A stretch of 64,000 nt of DNA from Fibrella aestuarina BUZ 2 (GTDB lineage Bacteria > Bacteroidota > Bacteroidia > Cytophagales > Spirosomataceae). The notes beneath the pieces are model-generated. The model saw nothing but the letters and a program-made list of their open reading frames with translations, searched no databases and had not been told where the DNA came from. The stretch covers positions 5,176,555 to 5,240,554 of the forward strand of contig NC_020054.1 of the NCBI RefSeq assembly GCF_000331105.1, read 5' to 3'. Shown here in pieces: positions 32,977 to 41,658 of the stretch (the stretch's first letter is position 1; each line of letters starts with the position of its first letter). The position numbers and the translations under genes were made by a program.

Positions 32977-34194
32977 ATGAAAAATCGACTTTTTATGATC
33001 CTGGCTGGCTCGTCGCTGGCCTTTACTGCCTGTGGCCAAACCGCGTCGACCCAAACTGGTAGCGGGCTGGCTCCGGTCGAAACCAAAGAACCCAACTCCG
33101 CTTACAAACCCGCCTTCGCTGGCCAAACGCGCGTGGCTGGCGTTAAATCCAGCACCAATTACCAGCGCACCGTTCTGACCGAGGCTCTCAAGAGCCCCTG
33201 GGGCATCACAAGCCTGCCCGACGGCCGCCTGCTGGTTACCGAAAAAGAAGGCACCCTCCGCCTTGTCACCACCGACGGCAAAGTAAGCGAGGCGATTACG
33301 GGTATTCCGAAAGTCAACCCGGCCGGACAGGGTGGCCTGTTGGGCATTCGGGTCGACCCCGATTTTGCGAAAAACCGCATGGTTTACTGGGTCTTTTCAG
33401 ACGCCACGCCCGAGGGTAACCTGACGGCCGTAGCCAAGGGCAAACTGGCCGCCAACGATAAAACCATCGAAGGCGCCACGGTGATTTACCGCGCCACACC
33501 CGGCTACAAGGGCACGCTCCACTACGGTGGCCGGATTCTGGTGGCACCCGATGGTAACCTGCTGATCAGCACCGGCGAACGGTCGGATAAGGTAACCCGC
33601 CCGCAGGCGCAGCAGCTCAATTCAGGGCTGGGTAAGGTAATCCGGATCACCAAAGAGGGCCAACCCGCTCCGGGCAACCCGTTTGCGGGGCAGGCCGACG
33701 CCCGTCCCGAACTGTATTCGTATGGCCACCGGAACGTGCAGGGCCTGGCGCTGCACCCAGTTACGGGCGAGTTGTGGGAAAATGAGTTTGGCCCCCGCGG
33801 CGGCGACGAACTGAACCTGATCAAACCCGGCAAAAACTACGGCTGGCCCACCATCACCTACGGCATCGAATACAGCGGCGACAAAGTCGGCGAGGCCATC
33901 CAGCAAAAAGACGGGCTGGAGCAGCCGGTTTATTACTGGGACCCGAGTGTATCGCCCAGCGGCATGACCTTCTACACGGGCGACGCGATCCCCGAGTGGA
34001 AAAACAACCTGTTCATCGGCTCGCTGAGCGGGATGCACGTGGTTCGGCTGGTGATCGAGAACAACAAGGTGGTTGGCGAAGAACGCCTGCTGGCCGACGA
34101 ACTTCAGCGCTTCCGCGACATCACCCAGGGCAAAGACGGTGCCCTCTACGCCATCACGGACCAGGGCCGCCTGTACCGTATCAGCAAAAAATAA
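32977..34194 (+). CDS. PQQ-dependent sugar dehydrogenase (Gdh/sorbosone dehydrogenase type)
   Basis: 405 residues. Lipoprotein signal MKNRLFMILAGSSLAFTAC. The six-bladed propeller of the soluble glucose dehydrogenase/aldose sugar dehydrogenase family is shown by LKSPWGITSLPDGRLLVTEK, GQGGLLGIRVDPDF, HYGGRILVAPDGNLLISTGE, YSYGHRNVQGLALHPVTGEL and WENEFGPRGGDELNLI. The final motif is FRDITQGKDGALYAITDQGR. Such enzymes oxidise aldose sugars in the periplasm with PQQ and Ca2+. No PQQ biosynthesis genes are in the window. A 24-bp perfect hairpin follows the stop. Confidence 0.94.
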   Translation: MKNRLFMILAGSSLAFTACGQTASTQTGSGLAPVETKEPNSAYKPAFAGQTRVAGVKSSTNYQRTVLTEALKSPWGITSLPDGRLLVTEKEGTLRLVTTDGKVSEAITGIPKVNPAGQGGLLGIRVDPDFAKNRMVYWVFSDATPEGNLTAVAKGKLAANDKTIEGATVIYRATPGYKGTLHYGGRILVAPDGNLLISTGERSDKVTRPQAQQLNSGLGKVIRITKEGQPAPGNPFAGQADARPELYSYGHRNVQGLALHPVTGELWENEFGPRGGDELNLIKPGKNYGWPTITYGIEYSGDKVGEAIQQKDGLEQPVYYWDPSVSPSGMTFYTGDAIPEWKNNLFIGSLSGMHVVRLVIENNKVVGEERLLADELQRFRDITQGKDGALYAITDQGRLYRISKK

Positions 34195-34208
34195 GATCAG
34201 TCTAGAAC

Positions 34209-34267
34209 AACGCAACGGGGTTCGGCAAAAGGCGCACTAGCTACCTTTTGCCGAACCCCGTTGCGTT
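34209..34267. terminator. Bidirectional terminator between convergent genes
   Basis: A perfect 24-bp stem (34209-34232 with 34244-34267) and 11-nt loop separate the sugar dehydrogenase and the alcohol dehydrogenase. The core AAAAGG...CCTTTT lies near the loop; the outer ends are AACGCAACGGGG and its complement. Confidence 0.88.
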
Positions 34268-34310
34268 TATCGGGTGATGTGTACGTCAGTCACGCACGCT
34301 GTCGTATCCC

Positions 34311-35330
34311 CTATTCATACGCCACGACGGCCTTGATCACCTGCTGATCAGGGTCGTAGAGCGACGTAAAGTCGTCGGTTAGCGTGGCGAAGGTTAGCCG
34401 GTGAGTAACGTACCCATCGACCGACAACAGACCCGCTCGGAGCAGCCGGATGATTTTGGTAAAGTCGGTGGGGTAGGCATTGCGTGACGTTCGGATCGTT
34501 AGCTCTTTCATCTGGATGTAGGGGTCGTGGAACGTTAGGTCGCCGATAAACAGGCCCACGTAGACCACCGTTCCGCCCGGCGCTACGTACTCCACGCACC
34601 GCTCCATCGACTGCTTGTTGCCCGTGGCGTCGATCACCACCGTGGGCAGTTTACCACCCAGCAGCGCCTGTAACTCCTCGACCACCGTCTCGCTGACGGT
34701 CAGCGTATCGACGCCGGGCAGCGTTTGCCGGACGAAGTCAAGCCGCGTCTGATTCACGTCGAGGGCCACGATCCGGGCGGCGGTCAACTGCCCCATCATC
34801 ATGGCGGCAATGCCAATGGGCCCCGCGCCTACCACCAGCACAATATCGTTGGGCTGCACCATGCCCCGGTCGATGGCGTGGCTGCCGATAGCCAGGGGTT
34901 CGATCACGGCGATCTGCTCCAGCGCCAACCCGTTGGCCGGAAACACCTGACTGGCCTGGTAGATCATGTACTCCTGCATGGCGCCGTCTTCGTGCACGCC
35001 CAGCACCCGCACGTTGGGGCCGCAATGGGTTTTGCCCAGTTGCACCGCCTGATCAGTCGAGATGTTGCGATACGGCATCACGGCGCACCGATCGCCCACG
35101 GCCAGGTGGGTTACGCCCCCGCCCAGTTCGACTACCTCGGCAGCAATCTCGTGGCCCAGAATCCGGGGATATGAGAAAAAGGGCTGGCGTCCTTTGTAGG
35201 CGTGCAGGTCGGTCCCGCACACACCCAACGCCTTAATTTTCAGCAGTACTTCACCGGCACCAGGCTGGCCGGGGTGTTCTTTTTCGATGCGCCTGAACGC
35301 ACCGGGTTCGTCGAGAATAATGGCATTCAT
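34311..35330 (-). CDS. Zinc-binding alcohol dehydrogenase family protein
   Basis: 339 residues of the MDR superfamily. Catalytic zinc site C38 (LGVCGTDLH), H60-E61 (LGHEIAAEV) and a later acidic ligand; cofactor motif VVGAGPIGIAAMMM near 165. The structural-zinc lobe, normally four cysteines after GDRC, is absent apart from one Cys (PYRNISTDQAVQLGKTHCGP). This places it near galactitol/L-iditol or threonine-dehydrogenase-like members that lack that zinc. It oxidises a polyol or sugar alcohol with NAD(P), substrate unknown. Convergent with the sugar dehydrogenase; upstream are the two-component genes. Confidence 0.93.
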   Translation of the reverse strand: MNAIILDEPGAFRRIEKEHPGQPGAGEVLLKIKALGVCGTDLHAYKGRQPFFSYPRILGHEIAAEVVELGGGVTHLAVGDRCAVMPYRNISTDQAVQLGKTHCGPNVRVLGVHEDGAMQEYMIYQASQVFPANGLALEQIAVIEPLAIGSHAIDRGMVQPNDIVLVVGAGPIGIAAMMMGQLTAARIVALDVNQTRLDFVRQTLPGVDTLTVSETVVEELQALLGGKLPTVVIDATGNKQSMERCVEYVAPGGTVVYVGLFIGDLTFHDPYIQMKELTIRTSRNAYPTDFTKIIRLLRAGLLSVDGYVTHRLTFATLTDDFTSLYDPDQQVIKAVVAYE

Positions 35331-35451
35331 AAGAGGTAAATCCTGAAAGCGCCCACAGCGCTACGGTAGAAAGCGGACCAGTAGGCCTGATTTACCCCGC
35401 CGGCCCGCCCGACGCACCCGCCTTTTCGAGCCGACGCCCTACAGGCGCTTC

Positions 35452-35832
35452 TCAGACAGCGAGTTGCGTCAGTTTTTCTTTGAGCGAAACAAAATCGAGG
35501 GGCTTGGCCAGGAAATCGTCGGCACCCAGCGTCATCGCCTGTTCTTTGCTTTCTTCGTCGCCATAGGCCGTAATCATCATCACCACGGGGGGGCGGTCGG
35601 GCTTCACCTGCCGGATGTGCCGCAGCAGTTCCAGCCCACTCATGCCCGGCATATTAATGTCGGAAAGGATCAGGACGGCTTCGTGGGGGCGTTCGTTGAA
35701 AATGGTCAGTGCTTCTTCGCCCGACGAGGCAAAGGTCATGTGCACCGCACCGCTCCGGATTTCGCGCCGGAAACGCTGCTCAAATAGCGGCTGAACATCC
35801 GCTTCGTCGTCAACAACAAGGATATGCGTCAT
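35452..35832 (-). CDS. CheY-like single-domain response regulator
   Basis: 126 residues, a lone receiver domain. Acidic residues D8-D9 (VVDDEAD), phosphoacceptor D58 (ILSDINMPGMSGLE), T in MMITAYGD and K in FLAKPLDF. No output domain, so it would act by protein contact or as a phosphotransfer step. It lies 90 bases downstream of the first of two histidine kinases on the same strand, with hairpin element C between them; the three genes form one signalling cluster. Confidence 0.95.
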   Translation of the reverse strand: MTHILVVDDEADVQPLFEQRFRREIRSGAVHMTFASSGEEALTIFNERPHEAVLILSDINMPGMSGLELLRHIRQVKPDRPPVVMMITAYGDEESKEQAMTLGADDFLAKPLDFVSLKEKLTQLAV

Positions 35833-35839
35833 GGGGTAT

Positions 35840-35928
35840 CGTTTAACGGGTGGCGTTTCGAGTTTTCAGCTGGCGGGTACGGTCTTACTCTGGCGTCAGC
35901 CAACTCGAAACTAAAAACTCATTCAAAC
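35840..35928. repeat. Heptad-repeat hairpin element C
   Basis: Imperfect inverted repeat between the CheY gene and the kinase. The left arm has CGTTTAA, CGGGTGG, CGTTTCG, AGTTTTC, the right arm CAACTCG, AAACTAA, AAACTCA. The tip AGCTGGC...GTCAGCC matches element A. The kinase stop codon at 35923 lies inside the right arm. Confidence 0.65.
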
Positions 35929-37335
35929 CGCTGGCAGCAGAATGGTAAAGGTAGTGCCTTTGCCTTCGATGCTATCGACCTGCATGGTGCCATTGTGGCC
36001 TTTGGTGATAATCTCGTAGCTCAGGCTCAGGCCCAGCCCCGTGCCGCTGCCGCTGGGTTTGGTGGTAAAAAAGGGTTGAAAAATCTTCTGTTGCAGTTCG
36101 TCGGGCACGCCGGTGCCGTTGTCGGCTACTATGATCTCGACGCCAATGGGAGTTTGCCGGGTCGTTACCTTCACAAACGGCCGGTAGGCCAGCCCCACCA
36201 GCGTGTCTTTTTCGCGTTCGGCCTGCTGGCGCTGCTGGACGGCGTAGAAGGCGTTGTTGAACAGATTCAGCAGCACCCGGCCGATGTCCTGACCCACCAC
36301 CGACACCGGCGGCAGGCTCGGGTCCAGCTCCGCCTCGAAGCTGGCGTTGAAGCTCTTGTCCTTGGCCCGCAAGCCGTGGTAGCTCAGCCGCAGGTACTCC
36401 TCGGCTAGCGCGTTGAGGTCGGTGGGCTCCCGCTGCCCCGTCGAGCTGCGCGAGTGCTGCAACATCGAGCGCACGATGCCCGAGGCCCGCTGGCCGTGGT
36501 GCTGGATCTTGCTCAGGTTCTGCACCAGATCGCTCAGCAGTTCCTCTTCCAGCTCGGCGTCGCGCTGGGGGGCGGGGCGGGTGCGTTCCTCGCGCAGCTC
36601 CTCGAGCAGGTCCACCGAGACCTCCGAGAAGTTGTTGACGAAGTTCAAGGGGTTCTGGATCTCGTGGGCGATGCCCGCCGTCAGCTCACCCAGCGACGCC
36701 AGCTTTTCGCGCTGCACGAGTTGGTCCTGCGCGGCGCGAAGCTCGTTCAGGGCCATCTGGAGTTCTTCTTTCTGGCGGCTCAGTTCCGCCTTTTGCTGGG
36801 TCAGCTCCTGGGTACGTTCCTGCACCAGCTCTTCCAGCAAATGCCGTTCGCGGCGCTCCTGTTCTTCTTTTTCCTTCCGCTCCTCAACTTCTTTGCGATA
36901 CGTCTTTCGCTGTCTGGACGCGAAGAAGAAAATCGAGAACACCCACACGTACCCAAACCCCACGGCGCTTTCGAAGAAGTTGCTGTAGGGGTTGAAAACC
37001 GAGGTTGGCAGCACCAGTTTTACCAGCGATGAGGTCACCAGCACCAGCCAGAACGGCACCATCGCCAGCAGCAGGGTGCGGGCGGGCGGGTACCGGCGCG
37101 AGCCGATGTAGGTCAGGTAAATGACGATGGCAATGACGACATACGCCACCCAGGTAGCCCGAATTTCAAACTTACCGTTTGCCTCCCCAATCTGATCCAG
37201 CACAAACAGGCCAATCAGCCCGTAGGCCGACCAGGTTAGCCAGCGGTCCCAGGTCGGTTTACGCTCCCTGGTATTGAGGAACGTACGTACCTGAAACAGC
37301 AAAAATAACGTAACGCCAAGGACGGGAAAGTTCAT
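35923..37335 (-). CDS. Membrane sensor histidine kinase
   Basis: 470 residues. Five to six N-terminal membrane helices (residues 1-145), a long Glu/Lys-rich coiled coil (150-210), then the HisKA domain with H224 (AGIAHEIQNPLNFVNNFSE) and HATPase motifs NLFNNAFYAV, DNGTGVPDELQQKIFQPFFT and GSGTGLGLSLSYEI. This resembles the large Bacteroidota kinases whose cognate receiver is encoded separately; here the CheY gene follows directly. Nucleotides 36229-36701, covering the phosphoacceptor region, are identical to the neighbouring kinase, indicating recent gene conversion. Confidence 0.95.
   Translation of the reverse strand: MNFPVLGVTLFLLFQVRTFLNTRERKPTWDRWLTWSAYGLIGLFVLDQIGEANGKFEIRATWVAYVVIAIVIYLTYIGSRRYPPARTLLLAMVPFWLVLVTSSLVKLVLPTSVFNPYSNFFESAVGFGYVWVFSIFFFASRQRKTYRKEVEERKEKEEQERRERHLLEELVQERTQELTQQKAELSRQKEELQMALNELRAAQDQLVQREKLASLGELTAGIAHEIQNPLNFVNNFSEVSVDLLEELREERTRPAPQRDAELEEELLSDLVQNLSKIQHHGQRASGIVRSMLQHSRSSTGQREPTDLNALAEEYLRLSYHGLRAKDKSFNASFEAELDPSLPPVSVVGQDIGRVLLNLFNNAFYAVQQRQQAEREKDTLVGLAYRPFVKVTTRQTPIGVEIIVADNGTGVPDELQQKIFQPFFTTKPSGSGTGLGLSLSYEIITKGHNGTMQVDSIEGKGTTFTILLPAV
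36229..36701 (-). repeat. 473-bp block identical to 37746-38218 (copy 1)
   Basis: Every base of this segment matches 37746-38218 when read line by line (offset 1517). It encodes the phosphoacceptor helix through to the start of the ATP-binding domain. The sequences diverge sharply on both sides (for instance EKLASLGE against EKMASLGE), the picture left by gene conversion. Confidence 0.9.
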
Positions 37336-37350
37336 GAACCAATGGGTTTG

Positions 37351-37447
37351 CTGTACACAGTCTTCTGTTCACTGTTTACTGTCTTCTGTTGCCTAACGCC
37401 GGATCAACTTGCGCCAGCCAACAGAAGACAATGAACACATACTATGA
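37351..37447. repeat. Heptad-repeat hairpin element D
   Basis: Left arm in exact 7-nt steps: CTGTACA, CAGTCTT, CTGTTCA, CTGTTTA, CTGTCTT, CTGTTGC. Right arm: CAACAGA, AGACAAT, GAACACA. It fills the gap between the two kinases, starting ten bases after the stop of the upstream kinase (minus strand). Confidence 0.75.
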
Positions 37448-37454
37448 GGACTCC

Positions 37455-39629
37455 TTAAATCGGTAACGTAATCACAAATTCGGTAAAGGCATCGGGGCGT
37501 TGGTCGCTGGACTCCACGCGCAACGTACCGGCATGGGCTTTGGTAATAATATCATAGCTCAGACTCAGGCCCAGCCCCGTGCCACTGCCGGTTGGCTTGG
37601 TCGTGAAAAAGGGTTGAAAAATCTTGCGTTGCAGGTCTTCAGGAATACCGGTGCCGTTGTCGCGCACCCGAATCTCCACCGACGACCCGACCCGCTGGGT
37701 ACGTACCCGAACGGCCGGCTGGTAACCGGGTTCATCCTGCTGCTTGCGCTGCTGGACGGCGTAGAAGGCGTTGTTGAACAGATTCAGCAGCACCCGGCCG
37801 ATGTCCTGACCCACCACCGACACCGGCGGCAGGCTCGGGTCCAGCTCCGCCTCGAAGCTGGCGTTGAAGCTCTTGTCCTTGGCCCGCAAGCCGTGGTAGC
37901 TCAGCCGCAGGTACTCCTCGGCTAGCGCGTTGAGGTCGGTGGGCTCCCGCTGCCCCGTCGAGCTGCGCGAGTGCTGCAACATCGAGCGCACGATGCCCGA
38001 GGCCCGCTGGCCGTGGTGCTGGATCTTGCTCAGGTTCTGCACCAGATCGCTCAGCAGTTCCTCTTCCAGCTCGGCGTCGCGCTGGGGGGCGGGGCGGGTG
38101 CGTTCCTCGCGCAGCTCCTCGAGCAGGTCCACCGAGACCTCCGAGAAGTTGTTGACGAAGTTCAAGGGGTTCTGGATCTCGTGGGCGATGCCCGCCGTCA
38201 GCTCACCCAGCGACGCCATTTTCTCTTTCTGCACCAGCTGATTCTGGGTCGTGCGCAGTTCATCGAGCGACTGTTGCAGCTGGGCGGTGCGCTCAGCGAC
38301 CTGTTGCTCGAGGCGTTGTTTCTGGCTCGCCAGCAGTTGCTGCCGTTCTTTTTCCTGCTCGAAGGACTGCTTCGACAGACGCTGCACTTCCAGCAACTGC
38401 CCGGCCATCCGCCGTTGGGTGTAAATAAACGACCGCGCCACGTAGAGCGAAATCGACAGCGGAATGCACAACACGGCGGTATTGTAGATAATTTGTACCT
38501 GAAAGCGGGTCAGCGCAACGGGCCGGATAAACGCCAGTTCGTCGACGCTGTAGAGGCAGTAGACAAAGAACAGCACCAGAGCCGCCACCATACCTGCCGT
38601 GATGAACTCGCCCCCCCACTGCCGCCGCGCCTTGAGCATCACCCGGCTGCACTCAGCCGTTACCAGCAGCGCCGGTCCGAACTCGATCCAGAGCAGATCG
38701 GTGTCACGCCGCACGAAAAAGAAAACCACGCACAAGCCCACCAGCCCCACTACAATGCCGTAGTTAAGCCCCATTTTCTTCTCGAAAATCGCGTAGATGG
38801 CCGTCAGCAGGGCAACGTACCCAACCGGGTAGGCCAACGTACCCAGCAAGGTCCAGCGGGCGTAGGCCGTTTGCGTATCGACCAGCGTAAACAGCTGAGC
38901 GATAGCCAGAAACGCAACCCCAAAGCAAAAGCAGGCCAGCGCCGTGGAGCCGTTGGTGCGGTCGGCAGTGTTGTAAAACCGGAATACCGTGTGCAGCAGA
39001 AACAGCACGAAAAACAAGCCCGCCGTAAACGCCCCCGCAATGGGTTGCCAGCGAATCATGAACGAGTCGGTGAGGTCGGCGTCGGCGGGGTAGAGAGTTG
39101 CCAGAAATAGGTGACTATCGGGGGCCGTATACTGCCCTACACTCAGGCCATCGTCCTGCACGGCAAACCGCAGCGCCAGCGTCAATGTCCCGGTTGAATC
39201 AGGCCTGACGACCAGCGTATGCCGCCGAAACGGGTTCGTAGCCTGGATGGGCTGCCCATCGGTGGGGAACACGCCGGTTCGTCGCCGCAGTTGCCCATTG
39301 ACAAACAGGTCAGACGCCGCCGTTTGTTGCCAACGCAGGGTAAAAGCCTGGGTTCGCAGCGCCTTCGGGATCGTCACGCGCAGCCGAAGCCAGCCAAGCC
39401 GGTCGGGCAGTTGAGGCAGCAGGTCGGCCACCAATTGGGTGGGGTCAATCGGTTTCCAGTCGCGATCAGCCAGGTTGGGTTGGCTCCAGGTCGGGTCATC
39501 GCCCGCCCGAAACGCCCAGGTCGTTCGCAGCGATATCCCCGAATCGGCCAGGCTTTCGACCGTCACGGTCTGCGCAACAGCCAACCGACAAAGTAGCCAG
39601 CCAATCAAAACAAAACAGATACGGGGCAT
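37455..39629 (-). CDS. 7TM sensor histidine kinase with extracellular jelly-roll domain
   Basis: 724 residues from ATG 39629 (signal PRICFVLIGWLLCRLAVAQ). The exported domain (25-200) resembles a carbohydrate-binding jelly roll: WSQPNLADRDWKPID, LGWLRLRVTIPKALRTQAFT and LFVNGQLRRRTGVFPTDGQP. Seven membrane helices follow (about 205-420), then a Gln-rich coiled coil (425-470), HisKA with H483 (AGIAHEIQNPLNF) and HATPase motifs NLFNNAFYAVQQRK, DNGTGIPEDLQRKIFQPFF. The layout is that of 7TMR-DISM kinases. First gene of the kinase-kinase-CheY cluster; shares an identical 473-bp block with its neighbour. Confidence 0.93.
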   Translation of the reverse strand: MPRICFVLIGWLLCRLAVAQTVTVESLADSGISLRTTWAFRAGDDPTWSQPNLADRDWKPIDPTQLVADLLPQLPDRLGWLRLRVTIPKALRTQAFTLRWQQTAASDLFVNGQLRRRTGVFPTDGQPIQATNPFRRHTLVVRPDSTGTLTLALRFAVQDDGLSVGQYTAPDSHLFLATLYPADADLTDSFMIRWQPIAGAFTAGLFFVLFLLHTVFRFYNTADRTNGSTALACFCFGVAFLAIAQLFTLVDTQTAYARWTLLGTLAYPVGYVALLTAIYAIFEKKMGLNYGIVVGLVGLCVVFFFVRRDTDLLWIEFGPALLVTAECSRVMLKARRQWGGEFITAGMVAALVLFFVYCLYSVDELAFIRPVALTRFQVQIIYNTAVLCIPLSISLYVARSFIYTQRRMAGQLLEVQRLSKQSFEQEKERQQLLASQKQRLEQQVAERTAQLQQSLDELRTTQNQLVQKEKMASLGELTAGIAHEIQNPLNFVNNFSEVSVDLLEELREERTRPAPQRDAELEEELLSDLVQNLSKIQHHGQRASGIVRSMLQHSRSSTGQREPTDLNALAEEYLRLSYHGLRAKDKSFNASFEAELDPSLPPVSVVGQDIGRVLLNLFNNAFYAVQQRKQQDEPGYQPAVRVRTQRVGSSVEIRVRDNGTGIPEDLQRKIFQPFFTTKPTGSGTGLGLSLSYDIITKAHAGTLRVESSDQRPDAFTEFVITLPI
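37746..38218 (-). repeat. 473-bp block identical to 36229-36701 (copy 2)
   Basis: Second copy of the converted kinase segment, in the same orientation inside the 7TM kinase gene. See 36229 for the comparison. Confidence 0.9.
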
Positions 39630-39714
39630 AGGTGGCAAGGGGATCAATGGCTAAAGAAACGCCATTCGGCCCAAAGCCGCAAGCCGATGGGGCTGGATGG
39701 TCACTATAGCCCAT

Positions 39715-39756
39715 AAACAGTGGTGCCATTCCGTCGACGGAATGGCACCACTGTTT
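39715..39756. terminator. 42-bp perfect palindrome, probable terminator
   Basis: Two 21-bp arms (AAACAGTGGTGCCATTCCGT and one more base, then the exact complement) with no spacer, centred on GTCGAC. It lies 22 bases after the lipoprotein stop (minus strand) and before the kinase start. A hairpin would need to open four central bases. Termination on the minus strand is the simplest reading. Confidence 0.7.
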
Positions 39757-39778
39757 CGCTTGGTATGGGTAAGCAGGC

Positions 39779-40588
39779 TCAGGGTTTCCGCTCGTAGGTG
39801 AACTCCTCTACGTTGCCGTTGGTGTACTCGATGCGCATCACCAGGCCATCGGCATTGTAGGTGATCTGCTTGGTATTGTTGGTGATGTTATTCCGGTTAA
39901 ACAGCTTCACCTGCGTATCGCTGAAATAAGCCGAATTGTCGAACGGAGCAGTATTGAATGGATTAGCACTTGAAACTAATGAATTGCCATAATACAGCGC
40001 CTGTAAGTTAAACCCCACTAGCCCTCGATACGGGTTAGGCTTGTCATCGTAGGCATATGTAGTTCCATTTATAGCGACGGCATTTTCTCCATTGAAAACA
40101 TAGGTTTCGTCAGGGACGGTAGTCGACCCATCGAGCCGACTGACCGGTAGCAGAGAGGAACCGGAATAGGTGAACTCAACGCCCAATAGTCGAATGAACA
40201 GTCCATATGGGCTAAAAGAATCAAAACCGACCCGATTTGTGGTTAGCCTCCCCGCCGCATCATATTCATACCGCCCATACACGAAAGGCTTAAAATCCGG
40301 AACCTGATCGTTAACGACTTTACTGAACTGGAGTACCCTGTCAGAGTCGTACCGAACGGCCCGGTACGTGTCGTTCACTGTTGTAAAACCCGAAAACCGC
40401 CCTGTTGCATCGTACGTCAAGGTATACGTTGTTGCCGGATAGGTATTGTTGCCCACGGTACGGGCATTGTAATTAACCGACTTCAAGCGAAACGCACCCA
40501 GCGGATTGGGATCGTCGAGGCGGTGGTCGCAGCTTAGCAGCAACGAGGCGGGCAGTAGGACGGCCCAAAGCAAACGGAGTGTTTTCAT
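39779..40588 (-). CDS. YD-repeat-like lipoprotein, tandem paralogue 1
   Basis: 269 residues. Lipoprotein signal MKTLRLLWAVLLPASLLLSC. Repeated strand pairs such as LTYDATGRFSGFTTVND, GRYEYDAAGRLTTNR and YNADGLVMRIEYTNGNVEEF resemble YD/RHS-like beta repeats found in Bacteroidota DUF4595-type lipoproteins. Exported, presumably outer-membrane associated; function unknown. Paralogue of the next gene, with near-identical C-terminal 45 residues and DNA and a shared signal region; the middle parts differ in length and sequence. A 42-bp palindrome follows the stop. Confidence 0.75.
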   Translation of the reverse strand: MKTLRLLWAVLLPASLLLSCDHRLDDPNPLGAFRLKSVNYNARTVGNNTYPATTYTLTYDATGRFSGFTTVNDTYRAVRYDSDRVLQFSKVVNDQVPDFKPFVYGRYEYDAAGRLTTNRVGFDSFSPYGLFIRLLGVEFTYSGSSLLPVSRLDGSTTVPDETYVFNGENAVAINGTTYAYDDKPNPYRGLVGFNLQALYYGNSLVSSANPFNTAPFDNSAYFSDTQVKLFNRNNITNNTKQITYNADGLVMRIEYTNGNVEEFTYERKP

Positions 40589-40697
40589 AATCGATGTTGT
40601 ATACCACGCACAATGAGCAGATGTATTTCTCAGCGTAGTAAATCAAGATATTACTTACTGATTATTAATCCCTTCAACTTTATGAAACGAAGGGTGT

Positions 40698-41543
40698 TTA
40701 CGGTTTTCGTTCATAGATAAACTCCTCTACGTTGCCGTTGGTGTACTCGATGCGGGTTACCAGACCATCGGCATTGTAGGTGATCTGCTTGGTATTGTTG
40801 GTGATGTTATTCCGGTTAAACAGCTTCACTTGTATATCGGCAAAGTAGTCGCTGTTATCGAATGGCGTGTTGGCCGGGCGGGCCAGTTGTGGGTTTTCAG
40901 AGAACGTAGTAAATCCATTGAAGCCCAGCAGTCCATAATACGGGTTAGGCTTATCGTCGTAGGTGTACGGCGTTCCGTTGATGGTGACGGCATTGCCATT
41001 GACAAACGTGTAGTCTTCCTGGGCATTGTTGATGGTGAGTTGCGACTCCAGATACCCCCGACGTACGGGCTGCGGCACCAGCACACCCTGCTGCGCGGTA
41101 TACACGTACCCATAGCGACGCAGCACCTGATCGGTTCTTTTGGTGGGATCGGTGGGGTCTATCCCGCGGTTCCAGGTTGTGATCTGACTAACCGGCGCAT
41201 CGGGCGAATGCGTGTACGTCATAAACTCGCCCAAAAACGAGTTTGATAAATCCGTTACCACCTGCACGGGCCGATCCTGCGCATCCCGCTCTACACGGTA
41301 TTGCTGGAAGAACAACCCGTTCCCCTGCGTATAACTGAACGTATAACTGATCACTGACCCCTTCGAATTGTATGTCAGCTGATAGCCCCGTTGCTGGCGG
41401 GGTATGCCGTTCACGGTACGCGCATTGTAACTAACCGATTTCAGCCGGAACTGCCCCAGCGGACTGGGGTCGAGGCGATGATCGCAGCTTAGCAGCAACG
41501 AGAGGGGCAGTAAGGCTACCCAAAACAGGCGTATTGTTTTCAT
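40698..41543 (-). CDS. YD-repeat-like lipoprotein, tandem paralogue 2
   Basis: 281 residues. Signal MKTIRLFWVALLPLSLLLSC. Beta-repeat text similar to its neighbour: FRLKSVSYNARTVNGIPRQQ, YQLTYNSKGSVISYTFSYTQ and the shared C-terminus LFNRNNITNNTKQITYNADG. Function unknown. The 109-bp gap to paralogue 1 holds no hairpin, and both genes share CATAATCGATGT around the start, so the pair arose by tandem duplication and may be cotranscribed. Confidence 0.75.
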   Translation of the reverse strand: MKTIRLFWVALLPLSLLLSCDHRLDPSPLGQFRLKSVSYNARTVNGIPRQQRGYQLTYNSKGSVISYTFSYTQGNGLFFQQYRVERDAQDRPVQVVTDLSNSFLGEFMTYTHSPDAPVSQITTWNRGIDPTDPTKRTDQVLRRYGYVYTAQQGVLVPQPVRRGYLESQLTINNAQEDYTFVNGNAVTINGTPYTYDDKPNPYYGLLGFNGFTTFSENPQLARPANTPFDNSDYFADIQVKLFNRNNITNNTKQITYNADGLVTRIEYTNGNVEEFIYERKP

Positions 41544-41646
41544 AATCGATGTGTTGTGGTTGCGCGTTCTATTTGGGAGTAAAAAAAAGGTAAGTCACCC
41601 CGTTATTACCAATTGATGAAACGGCCCAGAATCGGCTGGTTTTGGT

Positions 41647-41654
41647 TTTCTTTG
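41647..41654 (+). promoter_or_regulatory. -7-like box four bases before the transporter start
   Basis: TTTCTTTG differs from TAnnTTTG by one base. Four bases (CCCT) separate it from ATG 41659, the same geometry as at 6737 and 63051, suggesting a leaderless message. Confidence 0.5.
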
Positions 41655-41658
41655 CCCT

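Noticed and set aside
36229-38218. Insertion-sequence explanation for the repeated kinase segment
   Set aside because: The identical block is purely kinase coding sequence in frame in both genes, with no terminal inverted repeats or transposase.
37971-39110. 379-codon open frame opposite the 7TM kinase
   Set aside because: Low-complexity His/Gln-rich shadow; its repeats only mirror the duplicated kinase block.
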